Assembly (NCBI GenBank): GCA_963576785.1
Contig: OY756144.1
Coordinates: 1,488,001 to 1,552,000 of the forward strand
DNA: 64,000 bases
From: Chlorophyllum brunneum
Taxonomy: Eukaryota > Basidiomycota > Agaricomycetes > Agaricales > Agaricaceae
Reading direction: 5' to 3'
A model generated the notes under the pieces. It was given only the letters and a program-made list of their open reading frames with translations. It was not told where the DNA came from and made no database searches. A program made the translations under genes and the position numbers. Shown here in pieces: positions 50,596 through 63,569 of the stretch (the stretch's first letter is position 1; every line of letters begins with the position of its first letter).

Positions 50596-50923
50596 GCCGA
50601 ACATATACCTCAGACCAGTTATATACCCCCTACTACTGTGAACAGGTACAACGGTCGAGAATAATCTGAAAGGTGATCGAAGTGGGAACCAGAGTCACAG
50701 GGACGCTCCATATACAGACGTGCTCGGCTGGCTCTCAGCACCGACTGCGAGCACGTTGGCTGTGTTTGTACTACAGCGCTCTCGTCAACGCAGTGCGTCC
50801 CTTGCCTCGGATCCGCATTTCTTTCAGAGTCGGCCGGAGTAACTGGGCAACATTGACACAACTGACAAGACACAGCCACAGGGGATACTTAAAGGGGGAT
50901 CGAGCCGTCTCAAATCACAAACC

Positions 50924-52577
50924 ATGTTTACAGATTTGCCCCATGACATCCTCATCCTCGTCCTCCAGTCTCTCTCTCCCGCACATCTCGCCTCCCTCTC
51001 GCAGACATGCAGGGCGTTGTGCAATCTGGTGCGTAATCCTTGCCGTCTGCAGTCGCCAGTCACTAACCAGTTGCTTATCTCCAGGTCAATGAGTATGGAT
51101 GGTCGAGCTATTTACGCTCCCACCCAAGGCCTTCCTTCAGCCTCTCTCATGCCCGGACATACTGGTCCACCCGCTTTCGTGTCAAATATGACGCTCTCAC
51201 AGACAATGCTTGGCACAGCAACTCCTTCGTTGCACGACCACTTTCCAATCCCTGGCAGAACAAAACCTCTCCTCTCCTCGCCATCTCCACAAACCGCCTC
51301 ATCGTAGCCGCAGGCACTAATCTCCACTCTTTCAAATTTGGTACATCCTTTGACGAACCCAACACTCCACACGTCTCCTTTGAAGCCTCATTCTCCCTAT
51401 CAAGCGAACATAGGCGCTTTGGGGATATCACAGCCCTAACCTTGGCTTTCTCCGACGGGCTCGATGATATCCTCTTCGTCGCCTTCCAGGACGGGTGCAT
51501 AGAACGTGTCATTCTCTCAGCATCACCCGAAAACACTACTCCACCGGGTATCATCCGCCACCATGCTGCCACACCCCCCGACAATGACTTCTCCGAGAGC
51601 CTCTCATCAACTTTCGACCTCATCCTATCATTATCCCTCAACGGATCAGCCAAACTCGCGAATCACCGTGATTTCACTGCCACTTCTCCAGCTCCCTCTC
51701 AATCACCATTCACATCGGGCCTAACCTGGTCTTCGACAATAGAACTCAAAGCGCGTAGCTGGGCCTCCCATCTCTGTGTCACAGCCTCGACGCCCTATGT
51801 CGCTTTTGGTACCTCCAACCCCACTGCACCATTACCCATCTACCACCTCCCCTACCACCAGTTTGCATCCTCGACCCCATCCTTGCTTCTCACAACAGGA
51901 TCAAGATCCAATTCTAGCTCGTTTTCTTCCGCAGTCTACGGACTCTCCCAGGCACCTCCCTCCTCTCCCTGGGGCTCCTCACCTCAAATTCTCGTTGCGG
52001 GTTGGTATGATGGTAAAGTCCGGTGTTACGACCTACGCACCCCATCCTCTTCTTCTCCGAATTCACACCACGTGGCATCATCGTCGGTGATAGTACCAAC
52101 CCTCGATCCGGTATTATCTCTCCATAATCCCTGGTCCTACGAACCCATATATTCTGTCTCTTGCGGTGGTGGTTCAGGAAGTCACATCGCCGCAGGCTCT
52201 GCACGCCATAGTGTTCTTTCCTTCTGGGATATCCGATCACCTAAAGCGGGGTGGAGCGTCCATGCGCCTGGAAACGATCCCTCACCCGTTTACTCCGTTA
52301 TTCTTGAGAGTTCGAGGTGTTTCGGGGTCACGGAACGTCGGCCCTTTGTTTATGATTTCGTAAGTCATTTTTAACCACTCCCATCGTACCGGGAGCTAAA
52401 ATGTATGGCCCGTTCATCTGTTTTTAGGGACCTGGTGTAACCATAGACACATATCCACCCATCACGCGTACGCGTGGCGACAAACTCAAGTTTGACAAAA
52501 CATCCGGCCGGAAAGGTGTAGACTATTACGTGACAAAATACCTTCATAGTCGGGGCAATATGTTTAGCGATCACTAG
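50924..52577 (+). CDS. F-box protein with probable beta-propeller (WD40-like)
   Basis: Three exons (50924-51028, 51085-52359, 52428-52577) give 509 residues. The N-terminal F-box is MFTDLPHDILILVLQSLSPA then LSQTCRALCNLV. The body shows weak propeller repeats: LLAISTNRLIVAAGTNLHSF, ILVAGWYDGKVRCYDLRTP and SARHSVLSFWDIRSPKAG. By family it would be an SCF substrate receptor; the target is unknown. It is serine/proline-rich between blades. The final exon is fixed by the frame GPGVTIDTYPPITRTRG. Confidence 0.85.
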
Positions 52578-53155
52578 ATCATCGTGTGTATCCTTCAATT
52601 CTGTGCAACGTTCTAATAATTATCACCCTAATATTGCTTATATATACTTGGAATTGCTCATAGTGTAATCATTACAACCCGAGGATGCAGATCAACAATA
52701 TACGAATGGCATGGTAGCATAGTCGCGAGGCAGCAGAGTGGAACAAGGTAGATATGATAATGACAGGAAACTGAAAAGAGAGGACCAGATAGCTTAGGAT
52801 TCGAAGGATTGAGATAAGCTACATTGTACACAACGACAACGGGACGACAAACCACCCAAGGCGAAGAGACAAACATTTGAACAATTCAACAAAGCCAAAA
52901 TTGAGACGCAGAAAACACAGGGTGCTGATACACAACAAACAGAAAGACAGGGACTAAAAAAACAAGTTCAAACCGGGGATATGAATCGAATATATGCAAG
53001 TAGAGATGTTCCAGGTCACACGTTATGGTAGATGAGGAAAAAGGTTCACGCTGAGCGGATGCAGGATAAGGGAAAAAGAGGAATGGGGTGGGAAGGAAGT
53101 GGATGAGAAAGGGCGGTGTATGCGGGGGAAGGTGATTAGCAGGGGAGAAACGCTG
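52578..53155. other. Convergent intergenic region
   Basis: 578 bp, A/G-rich on the plus strand, between the convergent F-box and RasGEF stops. It holds both 3' ends; no gene seen. Confidence 0.6.
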
Positions 53156-56100
53156 CTACGAGGGGGTAGTCGCCGATTGAGACCGCATCGCCCAATTAAA
53201 CAACTGCCGCATGTCACTCGTAGGAGCTGTATCCGCAGGCTGCTTTGGCTCCACGAGAAGACTACAAACACATCCTTTTATTAGCCCACGTTGGAGCACG
53301 TACGAACCAGCATGACGCACCTTCGGCGGTATAGGTCCTGGAAGTCACCACTACGCTTAGAATTTTCGAACGATACGCTCAGGTAATCTTGAACCTCGGG
53401 GATAGCTTTTAGATTGTAGGGCACCTGGAAACGCTGCATGTCTAAATTACAATAATCGTCAGGCTCATGCAATTAATTTATGTTGTGCTAGTCGTGCTTA
53501 CCTTGAACAATCCTCGCCAGTTTATGGTATTTATTGAAGTTTAGCAGCTTCTTGTTACTGTTCAAAGGCGAAGCCCTATGTGAGGGGTTACCCTCCCGGC
53601 AAAACGTGACATCTGTTAGGTAGAGGCCTATCCAATGCTATTTTAGCTCCAAAGTAGCTTGTCAGCGAGCCCAAGAGCACACACCAAGGAATGGTACTGC
53701 AGGTGGCGAGGTGTTCCGCAGTTTCGAGCGGTACTCGTGGTAATTCCGGCCATGATCCGCCAGCTTTCGCAGTGACTCTAGTTGTGTCTTGGATTTGTGC
53801 GGTACACCCTAGGATGAAGGTCGACACGTAGCCCCATATGATGAAAGGAAGACTTACTGCCCAGGTCTGGTGTAGACGAGCAATCGTCGACGAATCCAAC
53901 GCCGCTAAAATTGATCTCGACGTGCTGTAATTGTATAAACAGGTACATCTCTACAATTCCCCGAGTCAGTACCCCGATAAGTCCCCTGGCAGGTTTCAAA
54001 GATAGGGGTCGACTCACATCAGCGACCTTGACAAAAAACTTGATCAACAACGTCCTCTTCTTCAGATCCTGTTCATTCAGAATGCTCTCCGCCACCCAAC
54101 CCGTAATAACCGTGCTCAACGACGTCACAGCCTTCACGTTTCCATTGGACCTCGCCTTTGCACCATCCTGCTGGCCTGCTTCGAGGATCTCCTCAGGTTG
54201 AATCGCACAATACAGTGTACACTCCATCATCGTGATCTGCCTCGCCAACTCCAGTGCATCGAAATCAGTGACAGAAACGTTCGAGTATTCTTTCTTCCGT
54301 AGCGAGACGAGAAGCGTCTTCGTCATGTTTGGTCTCGGAATATCCGATACTGGTCCAGTGGTACTGGGTACGAGAAGGGTGTTGTTGAGCGGAGAGTCAC
54401 GCGATCTCGACTCGCCTTTCTCCACCTCATACTTCCTCATTTCCAGGAGCTCAATTAACCGCTGGGCAGGACCAGGAAAGAGCCTCCACAATGCCTCCTT
54501 CGTAAAGGACATCAAGGTCTGGATAATAGGATCGTCGACCCCAGGCCTCCAATATAGCTCCACCCATGCTTTGATCAAATTCGACACCCTCAACCTTACA
54601 GGTAGCCCCTTCTTGTGTTGCCACAAATTCAACTCCTCAATCGACATTGACGTATTGCGTGGCGGTACAAGGTTGTAACGTGCAATGATCGCATCGACGA
54701 GTTCAGTGGGAGATGTAAATAGTCTGAAGGTCATGAAGAAGACGGCAGAGAATGCAGAGTCCACTACGGCATCATGTGGGGTCATCTTCTCAATCAATGC
54801 CTCTAGCGTTGCGCCGACAAGGTGACCTTCGCTGTTATATGCAACATCCTCAAGTGAGTAGTCGTGTGAGTACATCCAGTTTTCTGGATCCTGGTCGAAT
54901 CCGAGAGGTGTTGGAGGAAGGTCGCCACCAGCTAACCTCCCCTCGATTATCCTAACATCATGTGTCCTCGTGCTCCCCTCCCAGGTTGTTCCATCATCGT
55001 CCGTACGTGCGAATGAAACAGGTGAGGGCAGGTCAGGTTCGACAACAGCTCGGGATAACGAAAGGGGCGGGGGTCGGCTGTCATTTGGAGAAGTTGCAGT
55101 GGTGTCAACCGACCGTGCATATGATGTCTTCGATGTTCCACTGTTGTCGGAACTGGAAGATAGCTCCCTAGACCGCGAGACAACATTGGGCTGCCCGGGA
55201 TGGATCGTCATATCCTCTTCATCCTCCTCTCCAGTAGCCTGATTCGATCGGTACCCACGAAGCGCATTCATACTCGTTGACTTGTTCGGATCGCGTCTTG
55301 GGGAAGAGGTGTGTTGTTGCAGGGGCTGAGGTTGTAGTTCCTCACCATCCACATACGGCAGATTGATGATAAAGGGTCTCTCCCCACTTCCACGATTCAA
55401 ACACACTTTCACAACCGTTACACAGTCAGCACCAGCCTTCAAAGCTCCGGTAGCCGATCTGATCAGCGCAGCTTTCTCCTCCTCTTCCGACATCGAGGGT
55501 GCCAAGGGCACTGTCAGTCGACGAATCGAATCCGTTAGCGTGCTCGCTACGGTGCACAACGACTCGTTGGCAGACCTGAGGTTGTTAACCCTATGGGTCG
55601 GGACATCTGGGTGGTTCATGACAGCGAGGACGATGGTAAGAATTCTCTGTACCATCCCTACTATATCTCGTGTGAGCTCATATAAATGGCCGGTATTAGA
55701 AGCATGGGATGATCGACTATAGGAATGCGCATGACCGATGAACGCAGCAATGGTGGACAGGTATTGGTCATGGGTGTGCCGCAAAGTATCCAGCACCTGT
55801 GATGAGGTTGTTGGGCCGGAGGGGAAAGGGGGTGGTGATAGAGTGTTGGAGGAATCTTGTGATGAAAACGACGAGGAAGATGAGGTGCTGCTGATCGACA
55901 ACTCAGCCTTGTGTCGAGAGAGCACACGCCCACTTGGATGTTTAGGCTGTGCTGCCTGGGCACTGACAGTCCTTGAGAGTGGAACCGCGGAAGACTGTGC
56001 GGAAGATCCATTCCGAAGGTCTACCATGCTTTTTGCACGCATAGAGGTTGGTGAAGGGGCGGAACGATTTGACTTCTCCCATTGTCGTCGCTGTGTTGGG

Positions 56101-57260
56101 GTAACACCATTTTGAGAAAAATTTTCGTCCTCTCCACCGCTCTGGCTGCCCCACGCTCTGGCTTCCGTAGGAGAAGATCCTTCCGCGCCTCCACTTGCCT
56201 GTGGAAGCTCGATCCCACATTGTACCGCAATGGCAACAAACCGACGAACTTGCGAGAAGACTAAACCACCGGTTTTCAGCATTTCCGTAATTTCGCTTGC
56301 AAGTTCTTTCTCCGAAAGGTTCTCTTCTGAAGCCCGTCGTGCCTGTGACACTAGCTTTGCAAGCGTAGTTAACAGCTTGCTCCGTTCTTGTGCGAGGGGA
56401 GGAAAGCGCCGCAAGACAGGTGCGTCTCTATTAATCGTCTCCGTGGTGTTCAGTATTCGACGCACGCATGCAATGATACATGCAGCTGACGGTTGGAAGT
56501 GTGTCACCCTGTTCGTCCGGACCGCATTCTGGAGTAAGGAAAGCCCGTGAACCATCGGAATCATTATTGGAGTGGAGTAGCGGATGGCATCTGTCGAAAA
56601 TCCTTCGACTGAAGATTGTCGACTATGCTGTTTTCGTGAAGATGATGCGGGCCAAGATGGCGCAGATGACGCTGAAGTCGGATACTGACGTTGAGCACTT
56701 TGTAGCTGCTGACCGTGGACCAAATCAAACCAAGGAATGCAACAAGGACCCAATATGCTCACCTGAACTGTTTGTGTATTGCCAGACCTCGCGGGATCCA
56801 CATTGACATAGTTACTTGGGAACCACCCTCTGCGCCCTTCCAGTTCTCCGTCCCACCAACCACTCGGATCCTGGTTCAGGACATGTATTACTTGGCCTGC
56901 GCGGAAAGATAAACAGGTCGTATTCGATTGTTGTGGTTCATAATCATGCATGGCGAGGACATATTCGGAATTGATGGAATTAATACGCACTGTCTCCTCG
57001 CACGACGGGCTAGAAGGTGGGGAGCGGGCCTTTGAAGCCATTCCGTGAAGGGGCTTGGGAGGCACCAGGGACGAAGTTGAGGCGTTGGTGGAAACTGATA
57101 AAGAAGAGCCTGATGCATCTGAGACGCTTCGTGATCGTTGCTTTCCGGGTGTTGAAACAGGACCAAGAATCAAGTTTTCCTTGCCGGATCGTGATGTAGA
57201 AGAGTGGGGGCCCGGGTTGGGTTGGACTTTGGTGTCGACAGCGAGACGGGAACTATACAT
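53156..57260 (-). CDS. CDC25: SH3-domain Ras guanine-nucleotide exchange factor (Cdc25 type)
   Basis: Activates Ras by GDP/GTP exchange at the plasma membrane. The N-terminal region (start proposed at 57260, MYSSRLAVDTKVQPNPG) leads to an SH3 domain: YVLAMHDYEPQ, LSFRAGQVIHVLNQDPSGWW and GRRGWFPSNYVNV. A long low-complexity middle with a helical part is followed by RasGEF_N (LVGATLEALIEKMTPHDAVV, FFMTFRLFTSPTELVDAII) and the catalytic CDC25 domain. The latter has LELARQITMMECTLYCAIQP, TLLIKFFVKVAD, RCTCLYNYSTSRSILAALDS, RLHQTWA, LGIYLTDVTFCREGNPS and FQVPYNLKAIPEVQDYLS. The frame is open upstream to 57731, but that part is not protein-like. The first intron, in the SH3 linker (56709-56762), is 54 bp, in frame and stop-free. 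The catalytic half is split by several short introns. Confidence 0.9.
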
Positions 57261-58605
57261 GAACTGGTTTTGGCGAATGCTGGATGAAGATTTTTTGGAA
57301 TATGAAGAAAGTTTGGGAGGAGTGTACGGTGGGAAGTTGATGGGGATGGTTAATATCGGTCTGAAGACGGAGTATGTGACGGCGAGAGACTGACTTACTT
57401 TTAATATGATACTGCACACACGATGGTTCCCAGGATCGATATCCAGGGAAACAGGGAGACCGGCTGGCTTCGCCAAGTGCAAACGGGGCAGTGCGGGAAG
57501 GAGGGATGATGATTGCTTCGAGATATCACGGTGGTCCCGGGGACCTGGTCTGAGTTCGCAGAGATGCGATGAGAGTGGAGGGAGGAAGGGGTGAGAAAAG
57601 GAAGGGAGTGGCGACAAGTGGCCAGAGCGCGGGTTTTTGTGCTTGTAGACTACAGAAAACAAACCAACACTGTGCAGCACTCGACGGCCAACGAGGAAGA
57701 CACTCAACCGAACCGCCCACAACACCAACAAACACTATGGCCATTCGCATCATGGCCATTTCAATCACCTCCCCACGCAAAATCCATCTTCAGTGTCAGT
57801 TCCGCACCCTCCATATGGCTTACTGGTTCAGCCCGAAGATCGTTCCGCTCGAACCTCATCTCTATTGTTCGCCCGGTATGTGGGAAGTAACTGATCTCTG
57901 TTTTCCCCGATTGGATGAACAATGGAGACTCGAGCCATGTTCCGAATTAAACAAAACTTTGAATTGATCCGTTCGGAGTCGCCGGATCACCCTCTCAACA
58001 GAGCACTTAACGGGCATCCATACAGCCTGTAGGCCGAGTCTGTGCTCATGTCCGAACAGGTGCATCTCGGCCAGAAAAAGGCCGGGTGGAAGTAGAGAGC
58101 GAGGAAAGCGATTTCATGCAATGATGTAAGTAGTACCACAACGTCTGTTTTATCACTTGTTGCTTGTGCGGGTCCGGAGAACCATCTTACCTAAGTGTCT
58201 GAACCCCTCGCTCAACGATCCAACGATGACTTCCCTGTGTCCTGTTGAGTGAGTTTCCTTTCTGGTAATGGGCTCGGCGCTTATGATGTTGCTCAATTCG
58301 ACCAGTGCTGTGATTTCCCCTGCCAGGCTGAAGGGACTGCAGAGGGTCCAGGGTTCCACAACGGAGCCCGAACGTTAGCCCGTGTAATTATTCATGGACA
58401 TCTTGCTTATGGAACTCCGCATAATGTAAAACTCCGACATTTGTGCTTGAGTGCTCCATAGTCGTTACATTCTCCCTTTGGCTTCACATGCAAATTTCCT
58501 CACTCAGATGTAGTGTCGAACCATAGCGGCGATGATACATCGCTGATGTCCAAACAGTGACCAAATCAGCAGCAGAATTCCCATCTTCCACTTCTCACTT
58601 TATCA
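57261..58605. other. Promoter of the RasGEF gene and unassigned spacer
   Basis: 1.3 kb between the divergent RasGEF and dehydrogenase starts. Two ATGs lie close together near 57737-57755 (GGCCATTCGCATCATGGCC) without a supporting frame. Nothing else recognised. Confidence 0.5.
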
Positions 58606-60020
58606 ATGTGGTTGCCTCTTTCTTTGGCTGACCTACGCGTCATCAACTGGGGTGCAATAATTAAACAAGGTTTCTGGATTCCGCAGCCAGCATGGTCAAT
58701 TGACGATATACCCGACCTCACGGGCAAAGTCGTCATAGTGACTGGAGCAAATACAGGTATCGGCAAGGAGACAGCCAAAGTGAGGGTCTACTGCACTCAA
58801 TCGTTTCTCGGCGTTGAAAATAGCATTCAGGCATTGTTGGTTCACAATGCCAAGGTATACCTCGCGTGTCGAACTGCGGAGAGGGCGGAGCGCGCGATTG
58901 TGAATTTGGAACAAGCTACTGGGAAGAGGGCTATCTTCCTCTCTCTAGATTTGTCGAGCTTGAGGAGTGTGAAGGATGCCGTCACCGAGTTCTTGAGGTG
59001 AGATATAGCGCGTGGTTCGAGGGCATGGGTTTGGCTAACGGGGTCAATGGTTCGACAGCAAGGAAAAAGAACTACACATCTTAATAAATAATGCGTATGT
59101 TTACTTACCCTGACCCACCTGCACAAGGACACCAACCCTCGAACCCATAGTGGCGTTTTGTTCCCTCCTCATTCTCAACTCGCAGAAGGATATGACCTTC
59201 AATTCCATACCAACGTAACCGGCAAGTAGATTGGCACTTGACTATTTACAGCTCTTCATCTGGCAATAGGACACTGGTACCTCACGAGACTATTGTTACC
59301 GATCATGCTAGAGACTGTCAAACACTCGCCACCTAAGAGTGTACGCGTCGTACACGTCTCTTCTGTCGGTCACTACACGGCCAAGGCTCAACCGTTAGAC
59401 TTCGGCAGTTTCAGGGCTGGGCCCCAGAGAAACAGATATTCGTCCTCAGACCTCTACGTCCAAAGCAAATTTGTGAGTCCAGAAAACGAACGTGATTAAT
59501 CCAGAGTCGTCTTACCACATGGGATCTAGGGTAACATCATTGTTTCCAATGAGTTCCACAGGAGGTATGCGGACGAGGGCCTCGTTTCAATGTCCCTCAA
59601 TCCAGGTTGGTGAACCTCTGAATCTCTCGACCCGCTTGTTCAGTGGATGCTAGGAAACATCAATACGGAGCTCTATCGCCATTCTGACAAATATTCTTTC
59701 CTCAAATATGGACGGGTATGCCGGGCTAACGAATGCGTCGTCCTATCTCGGCTCTAATTCAAAATACAGAAAATTGCTGGATTCTACCCGCCTAGTCTGG
59801 GAGCCGTCACGCAGCTCTACGCTGCTACGGCCGAAGAGGCGGGAGACTACAGTGGCAAGGTGTGTCCGGTGTAAATTACTTTGTACCATGACCTCAACAA
59901 CCTTCTTTGCAGTTTTTGGTTCCTTGGGCAAGAGCGGGAAAACCTCGTCCGGAAACCGAGGATCTGCAACTTGGAAAGGATCTGTGGACATGGTTAGAGG
60001 AGCAGACTAACAGTGTCTGA
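58606..60020 (+). CDS. Short-chain dehydrogenase/reductase
   Basis: NAD(P)-dependent oxidoreductase of the retinol-dehydrogenase-like SDR branch; substrate unknown. The first four exons are 58606-58779, 58831-58997, 59059-59094 and 59152-59221, and exon 5 starts at 59270. Cofactor motif: VVIVTGANTGIGKETAK. Then VYLACRTAERAERA, LSLDLSSLRSVKDA, the HILINNAGV motif across exons 3-4, VRVVHVSSVGHYTA and the active-site YxxxK as LYVQSKFGNI. The C-terminus ends LGKDLWTWLEEQTNSV. Intron 4 (59222-59269) must use a GC donor (GCAAGT) to keep VTGHWYLTRLLLP in frame. The N-terminus (MWLPLSLADLRVINWG) may be a weak membrane anchor. Confidence 0.9.
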
Positions 60021-60042
60021 ATAGTAGTATATTTGTTGAAGC

Positions 60043-60048
60043 CACGTG
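60043..60048 (+). promoter_or_regulatory. E-box CACGTG upstream of the coiled-coil gene
   Basis: CACGTGAT, between the dehydrogenase stop (60020) and the next ATG (60099), a 78-bp gap. A weaker match to the CACGTGACC sites elsewhere in the window. Confidence 0.35.
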
Positions 60049-60098
60049 ATCTGTCTAGTCTAATGTGGTCGTCGTGCGGGGAGTTGCTTGAGCCTATT

Positions 60099-61499
60099 AT
60101 GACAAACAAGAAAACCGATCCCTCCGCTCTTTTCTCCGACTCCCTATCCACTTTCAACCAGTCCGCAACCAAAGCTGTATGTTCCCCTCATTCGGGAACT
60201 CTTTGATTGCGTTAAATCATGATTAGTTTAATGATTGGCAAGCTCAAATCCGCGTCGAGGTTACGCGCGCCGAAGTGGAGACACGGCAGGTCCGAAACGA
60301 ACGGGATCAAGCGTTGAAGGCACTACAAGATTCTAGAAAGGAACTGCAGAAGTATAAGGAAGAAACTCTGGAATGCAGAGCGAGTGTATGTATCCATTAC
60401 CTTCACCTCCCCATATTCAATTAACCGGTGCAGTTGAAGGAAGCCGAGCTGACCGTAAGCTACCAAAATCCTCCTCATAAGCCGCCAACGGCTCATTTTT
60501 ACACCACTCAGATAAAGCACCATGTAGAAAATTATGCCCTCTTGCAGCGCGAAATGAATCAGTGGAAGGGCCAAGCGAAGAATTGGCAAGAACACTTCCT
60601 ACGTGTAGAACACGAGCGATGTTCACTATCTTCCCGAATGAACGAACTTGTAACGGAACGACTCGTCAGTTCGCACATGCTTTCTGGGCGCACAGGTTAC
60701 TGAGCGAAGACGTCCTGTATTTATAGATCCTACCCACCACACCAAGCTATCCCTCCAAGCTAACGCCCTCAACATCCAGTGTACCCCGACTACCGACTTA
60801 TCAGTCTGCGGTACCACCATCCTCCGAGAATTTCCGCGGACAACAGCAGTCCCGTTCTACCACCAAAGCGACCAAGCGCAAAGTACCAAGCCAAAGTGAA
60901 CTACCACCCTATAGTGAGACAGTCCAAACACCTCAGACAGCCAAAGCTTCAACTTCAAACTCTGCCCCCCGTTCAAATCGCAAAGAACCAGCGCCTTCGG
61001 TTTCCCGGACCAAGAAGACACCACCCAGCGTGTCAAAGGAACAACAAGAACCGAAGCAAATCTTAATTCGGCGAGTACACGCTGTCGTCGAGGTCAAACG
61101 AGAAGAGGTCTCGGATGAGGATCTGAGCAGTGACCCTTCTTCCCCTGAATCACCTGAAGAACCAGCATTAACACCACGGCGATCATACAATGCAAGGCGA
61201 GCTCGGCAGATTATCGACGACGAAGATGAATATGTACCTGACGGCGTTTCTCCTGAGATTGGGTCCAACGAAGCCGAGGTGGAATATGAGGACGATGAGC
61301 TTATGATTGGAGCTGGGGTACGTATATTTCTATCTTTGTATCATGACGTCCCTCATGAGTGTTACAGGATGATCTCAGTTTCGATATTAGTTCACCATCC
61401 GTCGCAAGACGAACCTCTGTTACAAAAACGGTTCCAAATAAGAAGCGCAAGCTTAACGCCTCGGCCAACAGTAAACCAAAAGCAAGACGGAAAACATAA
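60099..61499 (+). CDS. Coiled-coil, probably nuclear protein of unknown function
   Basis: I do not recognise the family. The start MTNKKTDPSALFSDSLSTFN is followed by a long predicted coiled coil over several exons: IRVEVTRAEVETRQVRNERD, ALKALQDSRKELQKYKEETL, HHVENYALLQREMNQWKGQA and FLRVEHERCSLSSRMNELVT. After a splice comes a serine/proline/lysine-rich region with basic clusters (TKATKRKVPSQ), acidic patches (EEVSDEDLSSDPSSPESPEE, IIDDEDEYVPDG) and a basic C-terminus (NKKRKLNA, PKARRKT). The composition suggests a nuclear protein, possibly DNA- or chromatin-associated, but that is inference. The final exon starts at the GAT after TTACAG near 61369. It starts 78 bp after the dehydrogenase on the same strand. 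Confidence 0.75.
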
Positions 61500-61613
61500 G
61501 CTTAGTTGTTCAGTCTAGGCCCACGGAATATATTTCAATCATTCTCATCGTACGGAATGGTATATCTGGATGAATAGATGCATTGCAGATCTGCGAATGG
61601 TATACAATAATTA

Positions 61614-63283
61614 TTACATGAGTTTTGAAGAGCTACCATAGCCGCCGGATCCTGACTTCTTAAGGGCACGTGTGGTTGCAAATAGCACACTGTCAAAGAG
61701 CGAAGCGACAGTCAGGACTCCACCAACGATAGCGCAAGTCCTAAACCAGGCCCCCGTTAAGCTTGTGTTTATAACAAGGTCAGATAGAAACATAGAAACG
61801 TACGACGTGAGGAAGTGAGCGAAAGACTGTCTTGAATCTGAGTGTACGACAAGGATGGGGGAAATCTCATAGTTGAAGAATGCACCTGGTAAGCCTTGTG
61901 TACCGTGGTGAACATGGATGCCTCCTGGGGTTTCGCTACCAGCACCCTCCTCAAGATCACGCTCAAAATGCGTGACACTATATTGGTGAGTGTTGACCTG
62001 ATGATGTTGCGTCAATGATGTCAAACAGACGCAGAAGCTACGATCAACATACAATTTTGCCATCCATTGTCCGAAATTGTGTCGAGACAACCTTGAGGAA
62101 GTACTGGAACATATACTGAGCCTTGGAAGTTCGGTAATACGCGCCATCAAGAGGATTGACCGCGAGGCCAAGACGCTGCTTCATTTCGCGGCCAGCTGCT
62201 GCTTTCCAGTAGTCATATTCATCATCGCCTTGGAACGAAAAGGTCCGAGGTTAGCTTGTGTAATTTGTGGTGGAAGAAGCATAAGTACCTTCAAATGCGA
62301 AGTGGTGGATTTGATGAGAGAAATCGTGCTTGTTGCCATCATCGCGGAGGTAAGGAACCAATTCGTAAAGGTTACGAGAGTTTGACTGGAATGAACGACC
62401 TGGAGAAAGATGGATATTGCCAATAACCTTGTTCACGCGAATGCGACCAGAGACATTACAGCCTTCATCAGCCTGCTCCCGAAGTTTTTCACCCCAACCT
62501 TCGTTTTTACACTGGTAATAAGGATCACCATTCGTGTAAGAAGGGCATAACGAGAGGTAGAGTACTGACCTGCTCAATGGCATCGGGATTTGTAAAACTC
62601 CAACCACGGTTGACATATGCCGTTCGAACTTCCTCACAGGTATTACAACAACCATTTGCCGGTTCCAAACCGCCATAACAGGAGCCACAATAACCCTTCT
62701 GCTTCACTTCATTCATCTTGTCCAGATCGTTTTGTAATTGCGCACTGTACGCATTTGGCACTTTGTTCCCCCCCTGATCCAAACGAATCTTGAGAATGTT
62801 GTGCGATACGTCGCGCTGGACTTCACCACTAATGTCCATTACATCTAGACTGAGCACTGGAGTGTTACAGAGATTCAGCGGGGCCGATTTGCGAATGATC
62901 ACGAGCGGGATGCATACGGAAGCATGGCACTCGAGGGAACGTGACGTTGAGGTTGACGGTGAGTTTCTCCCCCCTACTCTTGTCAACAACAATTGAGGTG
63001 TCCGTGTAGACCCTCCGGTAGTCCAGGAATTCGAGCGAGGTGAATGTCAGAATAATTGCAGCCGAAATGAGAGTCACTGAAAGAATGACATGAAGTCAGC
63101 GAGATGCTAGCTACCTCTGAGATGTATCACGTACAAAATGCGCCCGTGCGAGTTTTAACTTTAACATCTTCTGTTGTCTGTAAACTTGTCGGTCAGCAAC
63201 GCTGCGCCCCAATCATGTTTTACTCCACTGACCTTGCCAAAGGCATCCATGCCCTTGAGGCTGCTGAAGAGTCCCTTTGCCAT
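61614..63283 (-). CDS. ERV46: ER-Golgi cargo receptor Erv46 (ERGIC3 family)
   Basis: Transmembrane protein of COPII vesicles that works with Erv41 in retrieval and sorting. The start MAKGLFSSLKGMDAFGK is family-typical. The first membrane segment is LISAAIILTFTSLEFLDY. The lumenal domain has LDVMDISGEVQRDVSHNILK and the conserved cysteine cluster GYCGSCYGG, GCCNTCEEVRTAY. Next are RVNKVIGNIHLSPGRSF, GLPGAFFNYEISPILV and the second membrane segment AIVGGVLTVASLFDSVLF with a short cytosolic tail. About ten exons. It stands next to a convergent coiled-coil gene with 114 bp between stops. Confidence 0.94.
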
Positions 63284-63400
63284 GGTAGCCAATACCCTTC
63301 CCGGTTGAGCTAGTCCAGGAAAACCAAGTGGAGGATAGAAAGATGAGGGGAGAAGTAGAACTTGCGAACAGCGAGCCTATGTCTGTCGTGTAACTATGTC

Positions 63401-63410
63401 GCACGTGACC
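63401..63410 (+). promoter_or_regulatory. E-box GCACGTGACC upstream of ERV46
   Basis: Third exact copy of the ten-base site, 118 bp upstream of the ERV46 ATG. Confidence 0.5.
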
Positions 63411-63569
63411 GAATTTGACGTGTCATTGTACCTCCGACACCAGTCCCCGAGTTTTATCCTCAGTAACCGCCGAGCGCTTTACAAACCGTGACCATTAATT
63501 AAAATACAAAGGCTCGTATAACTCTACTTAAGTCCGTATAAGCGAAGAAAATGACACATATGACCTGTA

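Noticed and set aside
57261..57731. N-terminal extension of the RasGEF frame to MLVLWAVRLSVFLVG
   Set aside because: The frame is open but not protein-like, and it contains plausible 5'-leader and promoter sequence; a later ATG before the SH3 domain fits better.
58060..58095. GGCCGGGTGG resembling the secreted-protein leader element
   Set aside because: It lacks the TGCC half, the GAGTCG partner and any secreted-protein gene downstream.
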